From contig NZ_FMZF01000006.1 in NCBI RefSeq assembly GCF_900102745.1, positions 93,559 to 157,558 of the forward strand: a stretch of 64,000 bases of DNA, written 5' to 3'. This document shows positions 57,311 through 64,000 of the stretch, in pieces. The notes under the pieces were generated by a model that did not search any database, was not told where the DNA came from, and worked only from the letters and a program-made list of their open reading frames with translations. The first letter of the stretch is position 1. Every line of letters starts with the position of its first letter. The position numbers and the translations under genes are program-made. The stretch is from Geodermatophilus telluris. Lineage in GTDB: Bacteria; Actinomycetota; Actinomycetes; Mycobacteriales; Geodermatophilaceae.

Positions 57311-58191
57311 GCGCGCCCCGCGGGGGCGGGGGTGCGCGGTCGATGGGCGCCTCGCTGCTCGACCAGGTGCTCGCCGAGACCCTCGACCCGGCCTACGCCC
57401 GTGCCGCCCGGGCCCGCGCCGCGCGCGGGGAGGACGCCGGCCCCCGCCGGCGTCGCCGGCTGGGCCCCACGGCGGTCGCGCTCACCATGGTCGGCGCCGG
57501 CCTGCTGACCGCGGTGACCTGGGACCAGGCCGCCTCGGGGGCCGAGGGCCGCCAGGAGGTCCGCGCCGCGCTGGTCACCGAGATCGAGGCGCAGTCGGCG
57601 ACCACCGACGGCCTCGCCGCCGAGCTGGAGGCGCTGCGCCAGCGGGTCACCGGCGCGCGCGAGGACGCGCTGGCCGCCACCGCGCAGGGCCAGCGCGCCA
57701 TCGACGACCTCGACGCCGCCGAGCAGGCCGCCGGCCTGGTGCCGGCGATCGGGCCGGGGCTGCTGGTCACCCTCGCCAACGCCGAGGCCGACGCCGACTC
57801 CGACCCGGTCGGCGGCGGGGGCGGCGAGGACTCCCGCGGGCGGGTCCAGGACGGCGACCTGCAGCTGGTGGTCAACGCGCTGTGGGCGTCGGGCGCCGAG
57901 GCGGTGGCCGTCAACGGCCAGCGGCTGGGGCCGACGACGGCCATCCGCTTCGCCGGGGAGGCGGTCCTCGTCGACTTCCGCCCGGTCACCAACCCCTACG
58001 AGGTCAGCGCGATCGGCGACCCGGACGAGCTCCGGTCGCGGTTCCTGGCCAGCTCCGAGGTCGGCGCGCTCGCCGTCGTCTCGGACCTGTACGGCCTGCG
58101 CTTCGAGTTCGCCGAGGAGGACGAGCTGTCCGTGCCCGCCGGGGGAGTCCCCGAGCTGCGATCCGCCGTCCCGGCCGGAACGGGGGGCTGA
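57307..58191 (+). CDS. DUF881 family protein (Rv1823-like)
   Basis: A 294-residue protein with one membrane anchor (LGPTAVALTMVGAGLLTAVT, about residues 51-70), a coiled-coil stretch (AELEALRQRVTGAREDALAA) and the extracytoplasmic DUF881 domain (LVVNALWASGAEAVAVNGQRL, IRFAGEAVLVDFRPVTNPYE). Its molecular role is unknown; the block is conserved next to the glycine cleavage H gene. It is coupled to pgsA2 by a 4-base overlap. Confidence 0.9.
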   Translation: MSAPRGGGGARSMGASLLDQVLAETLDPAYARAARARAARGEDAGPRRRRRLGPTAVALTMVGAGLLTAVTWDQAASGAEGRQEVRAALVTEIEAQSATTDGLAAELEALRQRVTGAREDALAATAQGQRAIDDLDAAEQAAGLVPAIGPGLLVTLANAEADADSDPVGGGGGEDSRGRVQDGDLQLVVNALWASGAEAVAVNGQRLGPTTAIRFAGEAVLVDFRPVTNPYEVSAIGDPDELRSRFLASSEVGALAVVSDLYGLRFEFAEEDELSVPAGGVPELRSAVPAGTGG

Positions 58192-58194
58192 GGC

Positions 58195-58527
58195 GTGCTG
58201 CCCGTGATCGGCCTGGCCGTCGGCATCGTCCTCGGCCTGGTGTTCGACCCGACCGTGCCGGTGGGCCTGCAGCCCTACCTGCCCATCGCGGTGGTCGCCG
58301 CGCTCGACGCGGTCTTCGGCGGCGTCCGGGCGCGGCTGGACGGCATCTTCGACGCGAAGGTCTTCGTCGTGTCGTTCGTGTCCAACGTCGTCGTCGCCGG
58401 GCTGATCGTCTTCCTCGGTGACCAGCTGGGCGTCGGCGCGCAGCTGTCGACGGCGGTCGTCGTCGTGCTGGGCATCCGCATCTTCGGCAACGCCGCGGCC
58501 ATCCGCCGGCACGTGTTCCGGGCATGA
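58195..58527 (+). CDS. sbp: Small basic protein (SBP, DUF1290 family)
   Basis: A 110-residue membrane protein with three spans. It matches the SBP family through LAVGIVLGLVFDPTVPVGLQ, VVAALDAVFGGVRARLDGIF and DAKVFVVSFVSNVVVAGLIV. In Bacillus it lies next to division genes; in mycobacteria it sits between two DUF881 genes (Rv1824), as here. Its stop overlaps the next ATG by 4 bases. Confidence 0.92.
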   Translation: MLPVIGLAVGIVLGLVFDPTVPVGLQPYLPIAVVAALDAVFGGVRARLDGIFDAKVFVVSFVSNVVVAGLIVFLGDQLGVGAQLSTAVVVVLGIRIFGNAAAIRRHVFRA

Positions 58528-59459
58528 GCGGCACCCCGCGTCCCGACGACGCCGAGCGGCCCGGCCCGCCCGCCGACGACGACGTCCCCGCGGCCACCGG
58601 GGAGCGTCCGGCCGGGGAGGAGCAGCTCACTGAGGAGCCGGCCCCTGAGGAGCCGGCCCCTGAGGAGCCGGCCCCGGAGGAGCCGGCCCCCGAGGAGCCG
58701 GCCCCCGAGGAGCCGGCCCCCGAGGAGCCGACCTCCGAGGAGCGGCCCGCCGCGCCGGCGGCCGGCCCCGCGCGGCGCCGGCAGCGGCGGGTCGCCGGCG
58801 CGCTGATCGCCGTCCTCACCCTGCTGCTCGGCTTCGCCATCGCCGTGCAGGTGCGCAACACCGACACCGGCGAGGCGCTCGCGGCCACCCGCGAGGAGGA
58901 CCTCGTCGGCATCCTCGACTCCCTCGACTCCCGCGAGGCCCAGCTGCGCCAGCAGATCGCCGACCAGCGGGCCGCGCTGCGCGACCTGTCCGGCACCGAC
59001 AGCCGCTCGGCCGCCGCGCTCGAGGAGGCCACCGCCCGGGCCCAGGCGCTGGCCGTCCTCAACGGCACCGTCGCCGCCGAGGGCCCGGGACTGGTCATGA
59101 CCATCCGCGACCCGCAGGGCCAGGTGCGCGTCGCCGACCTGCTCGACGCCGTCCAGGAGCTGCGCGGCGCGGGCGCGGAGACGCTGCAGATCGACGGCGT
59201 CCGGGTCGGCGTCTCCACCGCGGTCACCGGGGAACCGGGGGCCCTGCGGATCGACGGCCGGCCGGTGAGCGCGCCCTACGAGGTGGTGGTGATCGGCTCG
59301 CCCCAGGACCTGCAGACGGCGATGAGCATCCCCGGCGGCGTCGTGGACCGGGTGGGCCGGCAGGGCGGCAGCGTCGACATCGAGCAGCGCGACCGCGTCG
59401 TGGTGGACGCGTTGCGACCCCTCGACGAGCCTCAATACGCTCAGCCGCAGACCGAGTGA
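58524..59459 (+). CDS. DUF881 family protein with EEPAP repeat N-terminus (Rv1825-like)
   Basis: A 311-residue protein. The acidic N-terminal cytoplasmic region contains about seven EEPAP pentads (residues about 33-70), encoded by a 15-base tandem repeat. A membrane span ([20 protein letters not shown]) and a coiled coil ([20 protein letters not shown]) follow, then the DUF881 domain ([20 protein letters not shown]). It is coupled to sbp. The pair of DUF881 proteins may form a membrane-anchored complex with SBP; this is inference. Confidence 0.9.
   Translation: MSGTPRPDDAERPGPPADDDVPAATGERPAGEEQLTEEPAPEEPAPEEPAPEEPAPEEPAPEEPAPEEPTSEERPAAPAAGPARRRQRRVAGALIAVLTLLLGFAIAVQVRNTDTGEALAATREEDLVGILDSLDSREAQLRQQIADQRAALRDLSGTDSRSAAALEEATARAQALAVLNGTVAAEGPGLVMTIRDPQGQVRVADLLDAVQELRGAGAETLQIDGVRVGVSTAVTGEPGALRIDGRPVSAPYEVVVIGSPQDLQTAMSIPGGVVDRVGRQGGSVDIEQRDRVVVDALRPLDEPQYAQPQTE
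58630..58734 (+). repeat. 15-bp tandem repeat coding for EEPAP
   Basis: About seven copies of gaggagccggcccc(t/c), differing mainly in the last base, within the second DUF881 gene. The array is likely to vary in copy number between strains. Confidence 0.85.
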
Positions 59460-59511
59460 GGACCTCTCCACCCCCCGGGGAGGCCGCGGACGACCCTGGA
59501 GACGACGCCGC

Positions 59512-59916
59512 ATGACCACGCCCGACGACCGCCGCTACACCGACCAGCACGAGTGGGCGCTCGTCCAGGGGGGCGGGGACTCCGGCACGGTGGTCCGCGT
59601 CGGCATCACCGACCACGCCCAGGACGCGCTGGGGGACATCGTCTTCGTGCAGCTGCCCGAGGTGGGCGCCGAGGTGGCCCCCGGCAACCCGATCGGCGAG
59701 GTGGAGTCGACCAAGTCCGTCTCCGACGTGTACTCGCCGGTCGCCGGCGTCGTCACGGCGGTCAACGAGGCGCTCAGCGACACCCCCGAGACGGTCAACG
59801 CCGACCCCTACGGGCAGGGCTGGCTGGTCGAGGTCACCGTGTCCGGGGACGGCGGGGACCCCACCGCCGACCTGCTCGACGCGGCCGCCTACCAGGCGCT
59901 GGTCGACGCGTCCTGA
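59512..59916 (+). CDS. gcvH: Glycine cleavage system H protein
   Basis: A 134-residue lipoyl carrier that shuttles the aminomethyl group between the P, T and L proteins. Lys68 in [16 protein letters not shown] is the lipoylation site, and [11 protein letters not shown] is the family start. It lies in the conserved order of Rv1826. GcvP is encoded 3 kb downstream. GcvT and lipoamide dehydrogenase are not in this window. Confidence 0.97.
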   Translation: MTTPDDRRYTDQHEWALVQGGGDSGTVVRVGITDHAQDALGDIVFVQLPEVGAEVAPGNPIGEVESTKSVSDVYSPVAGVVTAVNEALSDTPETVNADPYGQGWLVEVTVSGDGGDPTADLLDAAAYQALVDAS

Positions 59917-60178
59917 GCACCCCCGGGTCCCCGGGAGACCCCCGCCCGATCACTATGCTGCCCTCGGGAACGGGCTCCGGCCCGGCCCGCTGGGACTGCT
60001 GTGGCGTCGCCCCGACGCCCGGTTGACCCTCGGGTCGACCGCTGGTTCCATGACCAACGGCCCGCCGTGCCCCGCACGGCGGCCGACCACGAACGGACCG
60101 TCCGGTCCGTCGTCCGCCGGCCGCCCGCGGCAGACCCCCTCGCCCGCGGCGGTGCCCCCTGCACCGGAGGAGACAGAC
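59917..60178. other. Intergenic region upstream of the FHA gene
   Basis: These 262 bases contain a short CCCGGG-rich inverted repeat just after gcvH, a TATGCT resembling a -10 near 59953, and GGTTGACC/GGTCGACC symmetry near 60023-60038. No gene is convincing. Probably the garA promoter region. Confidence 0.4.
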
Positions 60179-60697
60179 GTGCACTGCACTCGTTGTGGCC
60201 ACGACAACCCCGAGGGCAGTCGCTTCTGCGCGCAGTGCGGCGCCGCCCTCTCCCAGGAGCGGGTCGGCGAGTCGACCAGCGTGATCCCCAAGGTCGGCGG
60301 CGAGGACTCCGGCGAGGTCCCCGAGGTCTCCGAGCCCGCCCCCGACGCGCACGCCGGCGCCGTCGAGTCGCTGCCGGCCGGGTCGGCCCTGCTGGTGGTC
60401 AAGCGCGGCCCCAACGCCGGCAGCCGGTTCCTGCTCGACCAGGACGTGACCACCGCCGGCCGGCACCCCGACAGCGACATCTTCCTCGACGACGTGACCG
60501 TCAGCCGCCGGCACGTGGAGTTCCACCGCGAGGGCGGCGGCTTCTCGGTGCACGACGTGGGCAGCCTCAACGGCACCTACGTCAACCGCGAGCCGGTCGA
60601 CGTCGCGACGCTGGCCGGTGGCGACGAGGTGCAGATCGGCAAGTTCCGCCTCGTCTACCTGACCGGCCCCCGCACCGGCGAGCCCGCCGCCCGCTGA
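60179..60697 (+). CDS. garA: FHA-domain regulator with N-terminal zinc ribbon (GarA/OdhI-like)
   Basis: A 172-residue protein. A zinc ribbon (CTRCGHDNPEGSRFCAQCG, Cys 3, 6, 17, 20) comes first, then GESTSVIP, which resembles the ETTS phosphorylation motif with Thr33 as candidate target. A standard FHA domain (about residues 75-165) carries TTAGRHPDSD, SRRHVEF and SLNGTYVNREPV. GarA/OdhI inhibits 2-oxoglutarate dehydrogenase and tunes glutamate metabolism. Gene order equals Rv1827. Mycobacterial GarA lacks the zinc ribbon, so this is a variant architecture. The GTG has a ggaggaga ribosome site. Confidence 0.88.
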   Translation: MHCTRCGHDNPEGSRFCAQCGAALSQERVGESTSVIPKVGGEDSGEVPEVSEPAPDAHAGAVESLPAGSALLVVKRGPNAGSRFLLDQDVTTAGRHPDSDIFLDDVTVSRRHVEFHREGGGFSVHDVGSLNGTYVNREPVDVATLAGGDEVQIGKFRLVYLTGPRTGEPAAR

Positions 60698-60701
60698 GCC
60701 G

Positions 60702-61484
60702 GTGCCCGGAGCGCCCGCCAGCGCGTCCGGGGGCGCCGCCGACGCGCGCACCCCGCGCCTGACCATCGGCGCGGTGCTGACGGCGCTGCGCGACGACTTC
60801 CCCGACGTCACGATCAGCAAGATCCGGTTCCTCGAGAGCGAGGGACTGGTCGCCCCGCAGCGGACGCCGTCGGGCTACCGGAAGTTCTCCCGGGCCGACG
60901 TCGACCGGCTGCGCTACGTGCTCACCGCGCAGCGCGACCACTACCTGCCGCTGCGGGTCATCAAGGAGCACCTCGACGCGCTCGACCGCGGGCTGCCGGT
61001 GCCCGGCACCGGCCCCGCCGTGCCGGGCCCCGCCGTGCCGGGCCCCGACGTGCCCGCCGACGGGCCGGCGGCTGGGCACCGGGCCGCCCCGGCGCCGGCC
61101 GCCCCGGCTGCCGAGCGCCCGCTGCCGGCCGAGGAGTTCGCCCGCGCGGCCGGCCTCGAGGCGGGGCAGCTGGCCGACTGCGTCCAGTACGGCCTGCTGG
61201 CCCCCGACGCCGACGGCCGCCACCCGGCCGGCGACCTGCCCATCGCGCAGGCCGCCGCGGGCCTGGCCCGGCACGGCATCGAGCCGCGGCACCTGCGGGT
61301 GTTCCGCACCGGTGCCGAGCGCGAGGCGGTGCTGGTCGAGCAGCTGCTCGCGCCGGTGCTGCGGTCGCGCTCGGAGGACGCCCGCGCCCGCGCGGCGGAG
61401 GAGCTGGCGCAGCTCGCCGGGCTGTCCGCGCAGCTGCACCGGGCCCTCCTGGAGGCACGCCTCCGGGACCTCCTGCGCCCCTGA
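60702..61484 (+). CDS. ftsR: MerR-family regulator FtsR
   Basis: A 260-residue MerR protein equivalent to Rv1828, named FtsR for activating ftsZ in Corynebacterium. The winged helix is RLTIGAVLTALRDDFPDVTI, SKIRFLESEGLV, then RTPSGYRKFSRADVDRLRYV. A Pro/Ala-rich linker with a GPAVP-type repeat joins it to a C-terminal domain (RHGIEPRHLRVFRTGAEREA). The GTG is 4 bases after the garA stop, so the two are cotranscribed. Confidence 0.92.
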   Translation: MPGAPASASGGAADARTPRLTIGAVLTALRDDFPDVTISKIRFLESEGLVAPQRTPSGYRKFSRADVDRLRYVLTAQRDHYLPLRVIKEHLDALDRGLPVPGTGPAVPGPAVPGPDVPADGPAAGHRAAPAPAAPAAERPLPAEEFARAAGLEAGQLADCVQYGLLAPDADGRHPAGDLPIAQAAAGLARHGIEPRHLRVFRTGAEREAVLVEQLLAPVLRSRSEDARARAAEELAQLAGLSAQLHRALLEARLRDLLRP

Positions 61485-61574
61485 GGGCGGCGTACGGTGG
61501 ACCTGCCGCCGGAGGGGCCGCCGTCCACGCCGTGCCGGCGCTCGCCCGTACGCCGCAGCTGAGGGAGCAACACC

Positions 61575-62060
61575 GTGCAGGAACTCAGAGTCGTCGGGGT
61601 CCGGGTCGAGCTGCCCGGCAACCAGCCCATCCTGCTGCTCAAGGAGACGCAGGGGGAGCGCTACCTGCCGATCTGGATCGGTGCGGTGGAGGCCGCGGCG
61701 ATCGCGTTCGAGCAGCAGGGGGTGCGGCCCGCGCGGCCGATGACCCACGACCTGCTGCGCGAGGTCGTGCGCACCCTGGGCGCCGAGCTCGAGGCGGTCA
61801 ACATCACCGAGATGCGCGACGGCATCTACATCGCCGAGCTGGTGTTCGGTGACGACCGGGTCGTCTCCGCCCGGCCCTCGGACGCCGTCGCCCTGGCCGT
61901 CCGCACCGGGGCACCGATCTACGGCGCGGAGGAGCTGCTCGACGAGGTGGGCATCGAGATCCCCGACGAGCAGGAGGACGAGGTCGAGAAGTTCCGCGAG
62001 TTCCTCGACCAGATCTCGCCGGAGGACTTCGGCGCCGGGTCCGGTTCCGGCGGGGCGTGA
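61575..62060 (+). CDS. Bifunctional nuclease family protein (DUF151, Rv1829-like)
   Basis: A 161-residue protein of the BFN/DUF151 family: LPIWIGAVEAAAIAFEQQGV, RPMTHDLLREVVRTLGAELE and ARPSDAVALAVRTGAPIY are its conserved blocks. The fold has been linked to nuclease activity in plants, but the role in bacteria is unsettled. The C-terminus is acidic. The GTG has a gagggagc ribosome site. Gene order matches Rv1829. Confidence 0.92.
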   Translation: MQELRVVGVRVELPGNQPILLLKETQGERYLPIWIGAVEAAAIAFEQQGVRPARPMTHDLLREVVRTLGAELEAVNITEMRDGIYIAELVFGDDRVVSARPSDAVALAVRTGAPIYGAEELLDEVGIEIPDEQEDEVEKFREFLDQISPEDFGAGSGSGGA

Positions 62061-62071
62061 ACGGGCGGGGT

Positions 62072-62105
62072 GCGTGTGACCCCGTCCGCCACAGTCGTCA
62101 CACGC
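62072..62105. promoter_or_regulatory. Inverted repeat between the nuclease-family and MerR genes
   Basis: GCGTGTGAC (62072-62080) and GTCACACGC (62097-62105) are exact complements 16 bases apart, just after the upstream stop. It could be a terminator or a MerR-type operator; the rest of the 256-base interval shows nothing clear. Confidence 0.4.
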
Positions 62106-62316
62106 GTCCCGACCGGCGCGGACGGGCTACAGCAGCGCGACGCACCTGCCGATACCACCCCTCCGGGGTGCTCGCGGCGACACGCCGCCCGCGTCAGTTG
62201 ACCGCCCTGGGGGCCCGGCTTACGGTCGCGGACAACACCGGTGTGATCCGTGGGGAAGCGGATCTGACCGGGACGCCCGCCGCGACCGTGGCGGCACGCG
62301 AAGGAGGACCGCTGAC

Positions 62317-62892
62317 GTGAGCGACCAGAGCGAGGGCTCCCAGGGTCAGCTCTTCAGCGACGCCGCCGTCGGGGCACCGGACTACGACGAGGTCGACAGC
62401 GACCTGGTCGGGTACCGCGGCCCGACGGCGTGTGCCGCGGCCGGGATCACCTACCGCCAGCTCGACTACTGGGCCCGTACCGGACTGGTCGCCCCCTCGG
62501 TGCGCAGCGCCACCGGCTCGGGGACTCAGCGGCTGTACTCGTTCCGCGACATCCTGGTGCTCAAGGTGGTCAAGCGGCTGCTCGACACCGGGGTGTCGCT
62601 GCAGAACATCCGCCGGGCCGTCGACCACCTGCGCAACCGCGGCACCAAGGACCTCGCCAACGTGACGCTGTTCTCCGACGGCGCGACGGTCTACGAGTGC
62701 ACCTCGGCCGAGGAGGTCGTCGACCTGCTCGCCGGCGGTCAGGGCGTGTTCGGCATCGCCGTCTCCGGTGCGCTGCGCGAGCTGTCCGGGGAGCTGGCCG
62801 AGCTGCCCGCCGAGCGGCTCGACGGCGCCCCGCTGCACGCGGCCGAGGACGAGCTGGCCATGCGCCGCCGTCGTCGCGTGCAGACCGCGTAA
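62317..62892 (+). CDS. MerR-family transcriptional regulator (Rv1830-like)
   Basis: A 191-residue regulator. The DNA-binding part is [20 protein letters not shown] followed by [20 protein letters not shown], with [20 protein letters not shown] as dimerisation helix. A small C-terminal domain ([20 protein letters not shown]) is typical of the Rv1830 group rather than of metal-sensing MerR proteins; no cysteine sensor site is seen. The GTG follows a gaaggagg ribosome site. Lies before gcvP as in mycobacteria. Confidence 0.92.
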   Translation: MSDQSEGSQGQLFSDAAVGAPDYDEVDSDLVGYRGPTACAAAGITYRQLDYWARTGLVAPSVRSATGSGTQRLYSFRDILVLKVVKRLLDTGVSLQNIRRAVDHLRNRGTKDLANVTLFSDGATVYECTSAEEVVDLLAGGQGVFGIAVSGALRELSGELAELPAERLDGAPLHAAEDELAMRRRRRVQTA

Positions 62893-62915
62893 CCCACCGA
62901 AGCTCCTCCGGAGCC

Positions 62916-62967
62916 GGCACTGCCGGCGGTGCTCGGCGATCGCCGGCGCTGCAGCACCGGCAGTGCC
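62916..62967. terminator. Terminator hairpin between MerR and gcvP
   Basis: GGCACTGCCGG (62916-62926) pairs with CCGGCAGTGCC (62957-62967) and encloses a second small palindrome, CGGCGATCGCCG. No glycine-riboswitch-like structure is apparent in this leader. Confidence 0.75.
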
Positions 62968-63025
62968 CGGGGAACGCCGTCGGTGCGGCTCCGCCCGACC
63001 CGGGAGGGTGCCGCGCCGCCGCTGG

Positions 63026-63031
63026 TAGCGT
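63026..63031 (+). promoter_or_regulatory. Possible gcvP -10 element
   Basis: TAGCGT ends 7 bases before the gcvP ATG, and no ribosome site is seen. A transcript starting at or just before the ATG would be leaderless, which is common in actinobacteria. No convincing -35 is visible. Confidence 0.4.
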
Positions 63032-63038
63032 CGTGACA

Positions 63039-64000
63039 ATGGCGGATGCTGCTGCTGGCCCCCTCCCGTCGCTGTCCGCGCTGAGCCCCGCGGGGTCGTT
63101 CGCGGCCCGGCACATCGGCCCCCGCGCCGACGAGACCGCCGCGATGCTCGAGACCGTCGGGTACGACTCGCTGCAGTCGCTGGTCGACGCGACCGTGCCC
63201 GAGGTCGTGCGCGACCGCGACGAGCTGAGCCTGCCGCCGGCCGCCGACGAGGCCGCCGTCCTCGCCGAGCTGCGCGAGCGGGCCGCGGCCAACGAGCTGA
63301 GCGTCCCGATGATCGGCCTGGGCTACTCCGGCACGGTCACCCCGGCGGTCATCCAGCGGAACATCCTGGAGAACCCCGCCTGGTACACCGCCTACACGCC
63401 CTACCAGCCCGAGATCAGCCAGGGCCGGCTCGAGGCGCTGCTGAACTTCCAGACGGTGGTCGCCGACCTCACCGGGCTGCCCGTCGCCGGCGCCTCGATG
63501 CTCGACGAGGCCACCGCCGCCGCGGAGGCGATGACCCTGGTCCGCCGGGCGGGGCGCGCCAAGCCCGACGCCGTGTTCGTCGTCGACGCCGACACGCTGC
63601 CGCAGACCCTCGCCGTCCTCGAGACCCGCGCCGAGCCGCTGGGCATCCGGCTGCACGTCGCCGACCTCTCCGCCGGGTGGCCGGCCGACCTGCCCGCGGC
63701 CGGCGCGTTCGGCGTGCTGGTGTCCTACCCGGGCGCCAGCGGCGCGGTCCGCGACCACCGGGCGCTGGCCGAGGCCGCGCACGCCGCCGGCGCCGCGGTC
63801 GTCGTCGCCGCCGACGTGCTGGCGCTGACCCTGCTCGAGGCGCCGGGCGAGTGGGGCGCCGACGTCGCCTGCGGCAGCACCCAGCGCTTCGGCGTCCCGC
63901 TGGGCTACGGCGGCCCGCACGCCGGCTACCTGTCGGTGCGCGAGGGCCTGGCCCGCCAGCTGCCCGGCCGGCTGGTCGGGGTCTCGGTGGACGCCGACGG
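63039..64000 (+). CDS. gcvP: Glycine dehydrogenase (decarboxylating), P protein, partial
   Basis: The first 320 codons of the P protein, cut by the window end. [20 protein letters not shown], the N-terminal FxxRHIG signature, is followed by [40 protein letters not shown] and the glycine-rich [17 protein letters not shown], all diagnostic of GcvP. The enzyme decarboxylates glycine with PLP and passes the aminomethyl group to GcvH. The PLP lysine lies beyond the window. A hairpin upstream separates it from the MerR gene. Confidence 0.96.
   Translation, partial: MADAAAGPLPSLSALSPAGSFAARHIGPRADETAAMLETVGYDSLQSLVDATVPEVVRDRDELSLPPAADEAAVLAELRERAAANELSVPMIGLGYSGTVTPAVIQRNILENPAWYTAYTPYQPEISQGRLEALLNFQTVVADLTGLPVAGASMLDEATAAAEAMTLVRRAGRAKPDAVFVVDADTLPQTLAVLETRAEPLGIRLHVADLSAGWPADLPAAGAFGVLVSYPGASGAVRDHRALAEAAHAAGAAVVVAADVLALTLLEAPGEWGADVACGSTQRFGVPLGYGGPHAGYLSVREGLARQLPGRLVGVSVDAD

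Noticed and set aside
62893-63038. Glycine riboswitch before gcvP
   Set aside because: The interval is taken up by a terminator hairpin and a close -10; the paired aptamer elements of a glycine riboswitch are not seen.

Overview
The window is very GC-rich DNA with dense, often overlapping genes and many GTG starts. It carries a mycothiol-dependent formaldehyde dehydrogenase, SdaA-type serine deaminase, FtsR and GarA-like FHA genes, and a gene order matching the mycobacterial Rv1822-Rv1832 block. This points to a high-GC actinobacterium, and the style suggests Geodermatophilaceae (Blastococcus, Geodermatophilus or Modestobacter type). That family assignment is inference. I saw no rRNA, tRNA, CRISPR array, insertion sequence or prophage.

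Region 1 (1-13,900) is a catabolic cluster for dimethylglycine and sarcosine. On the minus strand is S-(hydroxymethyl)mycothiol dehydrogenase (cut by the window edge). Divergent from it are glyA, soxB, soxD, soxA, soxG and dimethylglycine oxidase, then a truncated cyclodeaminase-like leader ORF, folP, a minus-strand FadR-type GntR regulator, and divergent sdaA-purU. Together they would take dimethylglycine to sarcosine, glycine, serine and pyruvate. One-carbon units would be caught on tetrahydrofolate or leave as formaldehyde and formate. Two promoters, before glyA and before sdaA, carry almost the same 14-bp palindrome just downstream of the -10, probably the GntR operator. Two near-identical 59-bp hairpin elements in inverted orientation bracket the truncated ORF and folP.

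Region 2 (13,900-19,300) holds a small PGPGW membrane protein, a patatin-acyltransferase pair, a DUF2975/XRE pair under a probable self-regulated leaderless promoter, a flavin oxidoreductase and a phosphotransferase.

Region 3 (19,300-27,500) is a polyol locus: a SorC regulator divergent from an ABC importer (binding protein, two permeases, ATPase), a sorbitol-type dehydrogenase and a mannitol-type dehydrogenase. Region 4 (27,500-36,960) has a VOC protein, an intracellular PHB depolymerase and an acyl-CoA synthetase on the minus strand, then a livFGHM-type importer with its binding protein. The LivG-like ATPase has an unusual His-pentapeptide tail.

Region 5 (36,960-46,910) is mixed: a CocE-type hydrolase, quinone oxidoreductase, Cys-less isochorismatase-family protein, a small secreted protein, a toxin-antitoxin pair whose toxin has an early stop codon, an amine oxidase/ALDH7 pair, an ATP-type phosphofructokinase, and PadR and VanZ-like genes. 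Region 6 (46,910-56,500) has an exported protein, two possible iron boxes around a degenerate ATPase-like gene and a Cys-rich DUF1540 gene, a P-loop protein, a P-type ATPase, an alpha/beta hydrolase, a PP2C phosphatase and EF-G2.

Region 7 (56,600-64,000) is the conserved block pgsA2, DUF881, sbp, DUF881, gcvH, garA, ftsR, bifunctional nuclease, MerR and gcvP (cut by the window end). It makes the glycine-cleavage H and P proteins, which connect metabolically to the glycine made by region 1. Strong inverted-repeat hairpins separate most convergent gene pairs. No gene-free stretch exceeds about 300 bases; the largest, 52,049-52,410, contains a small putative gene.
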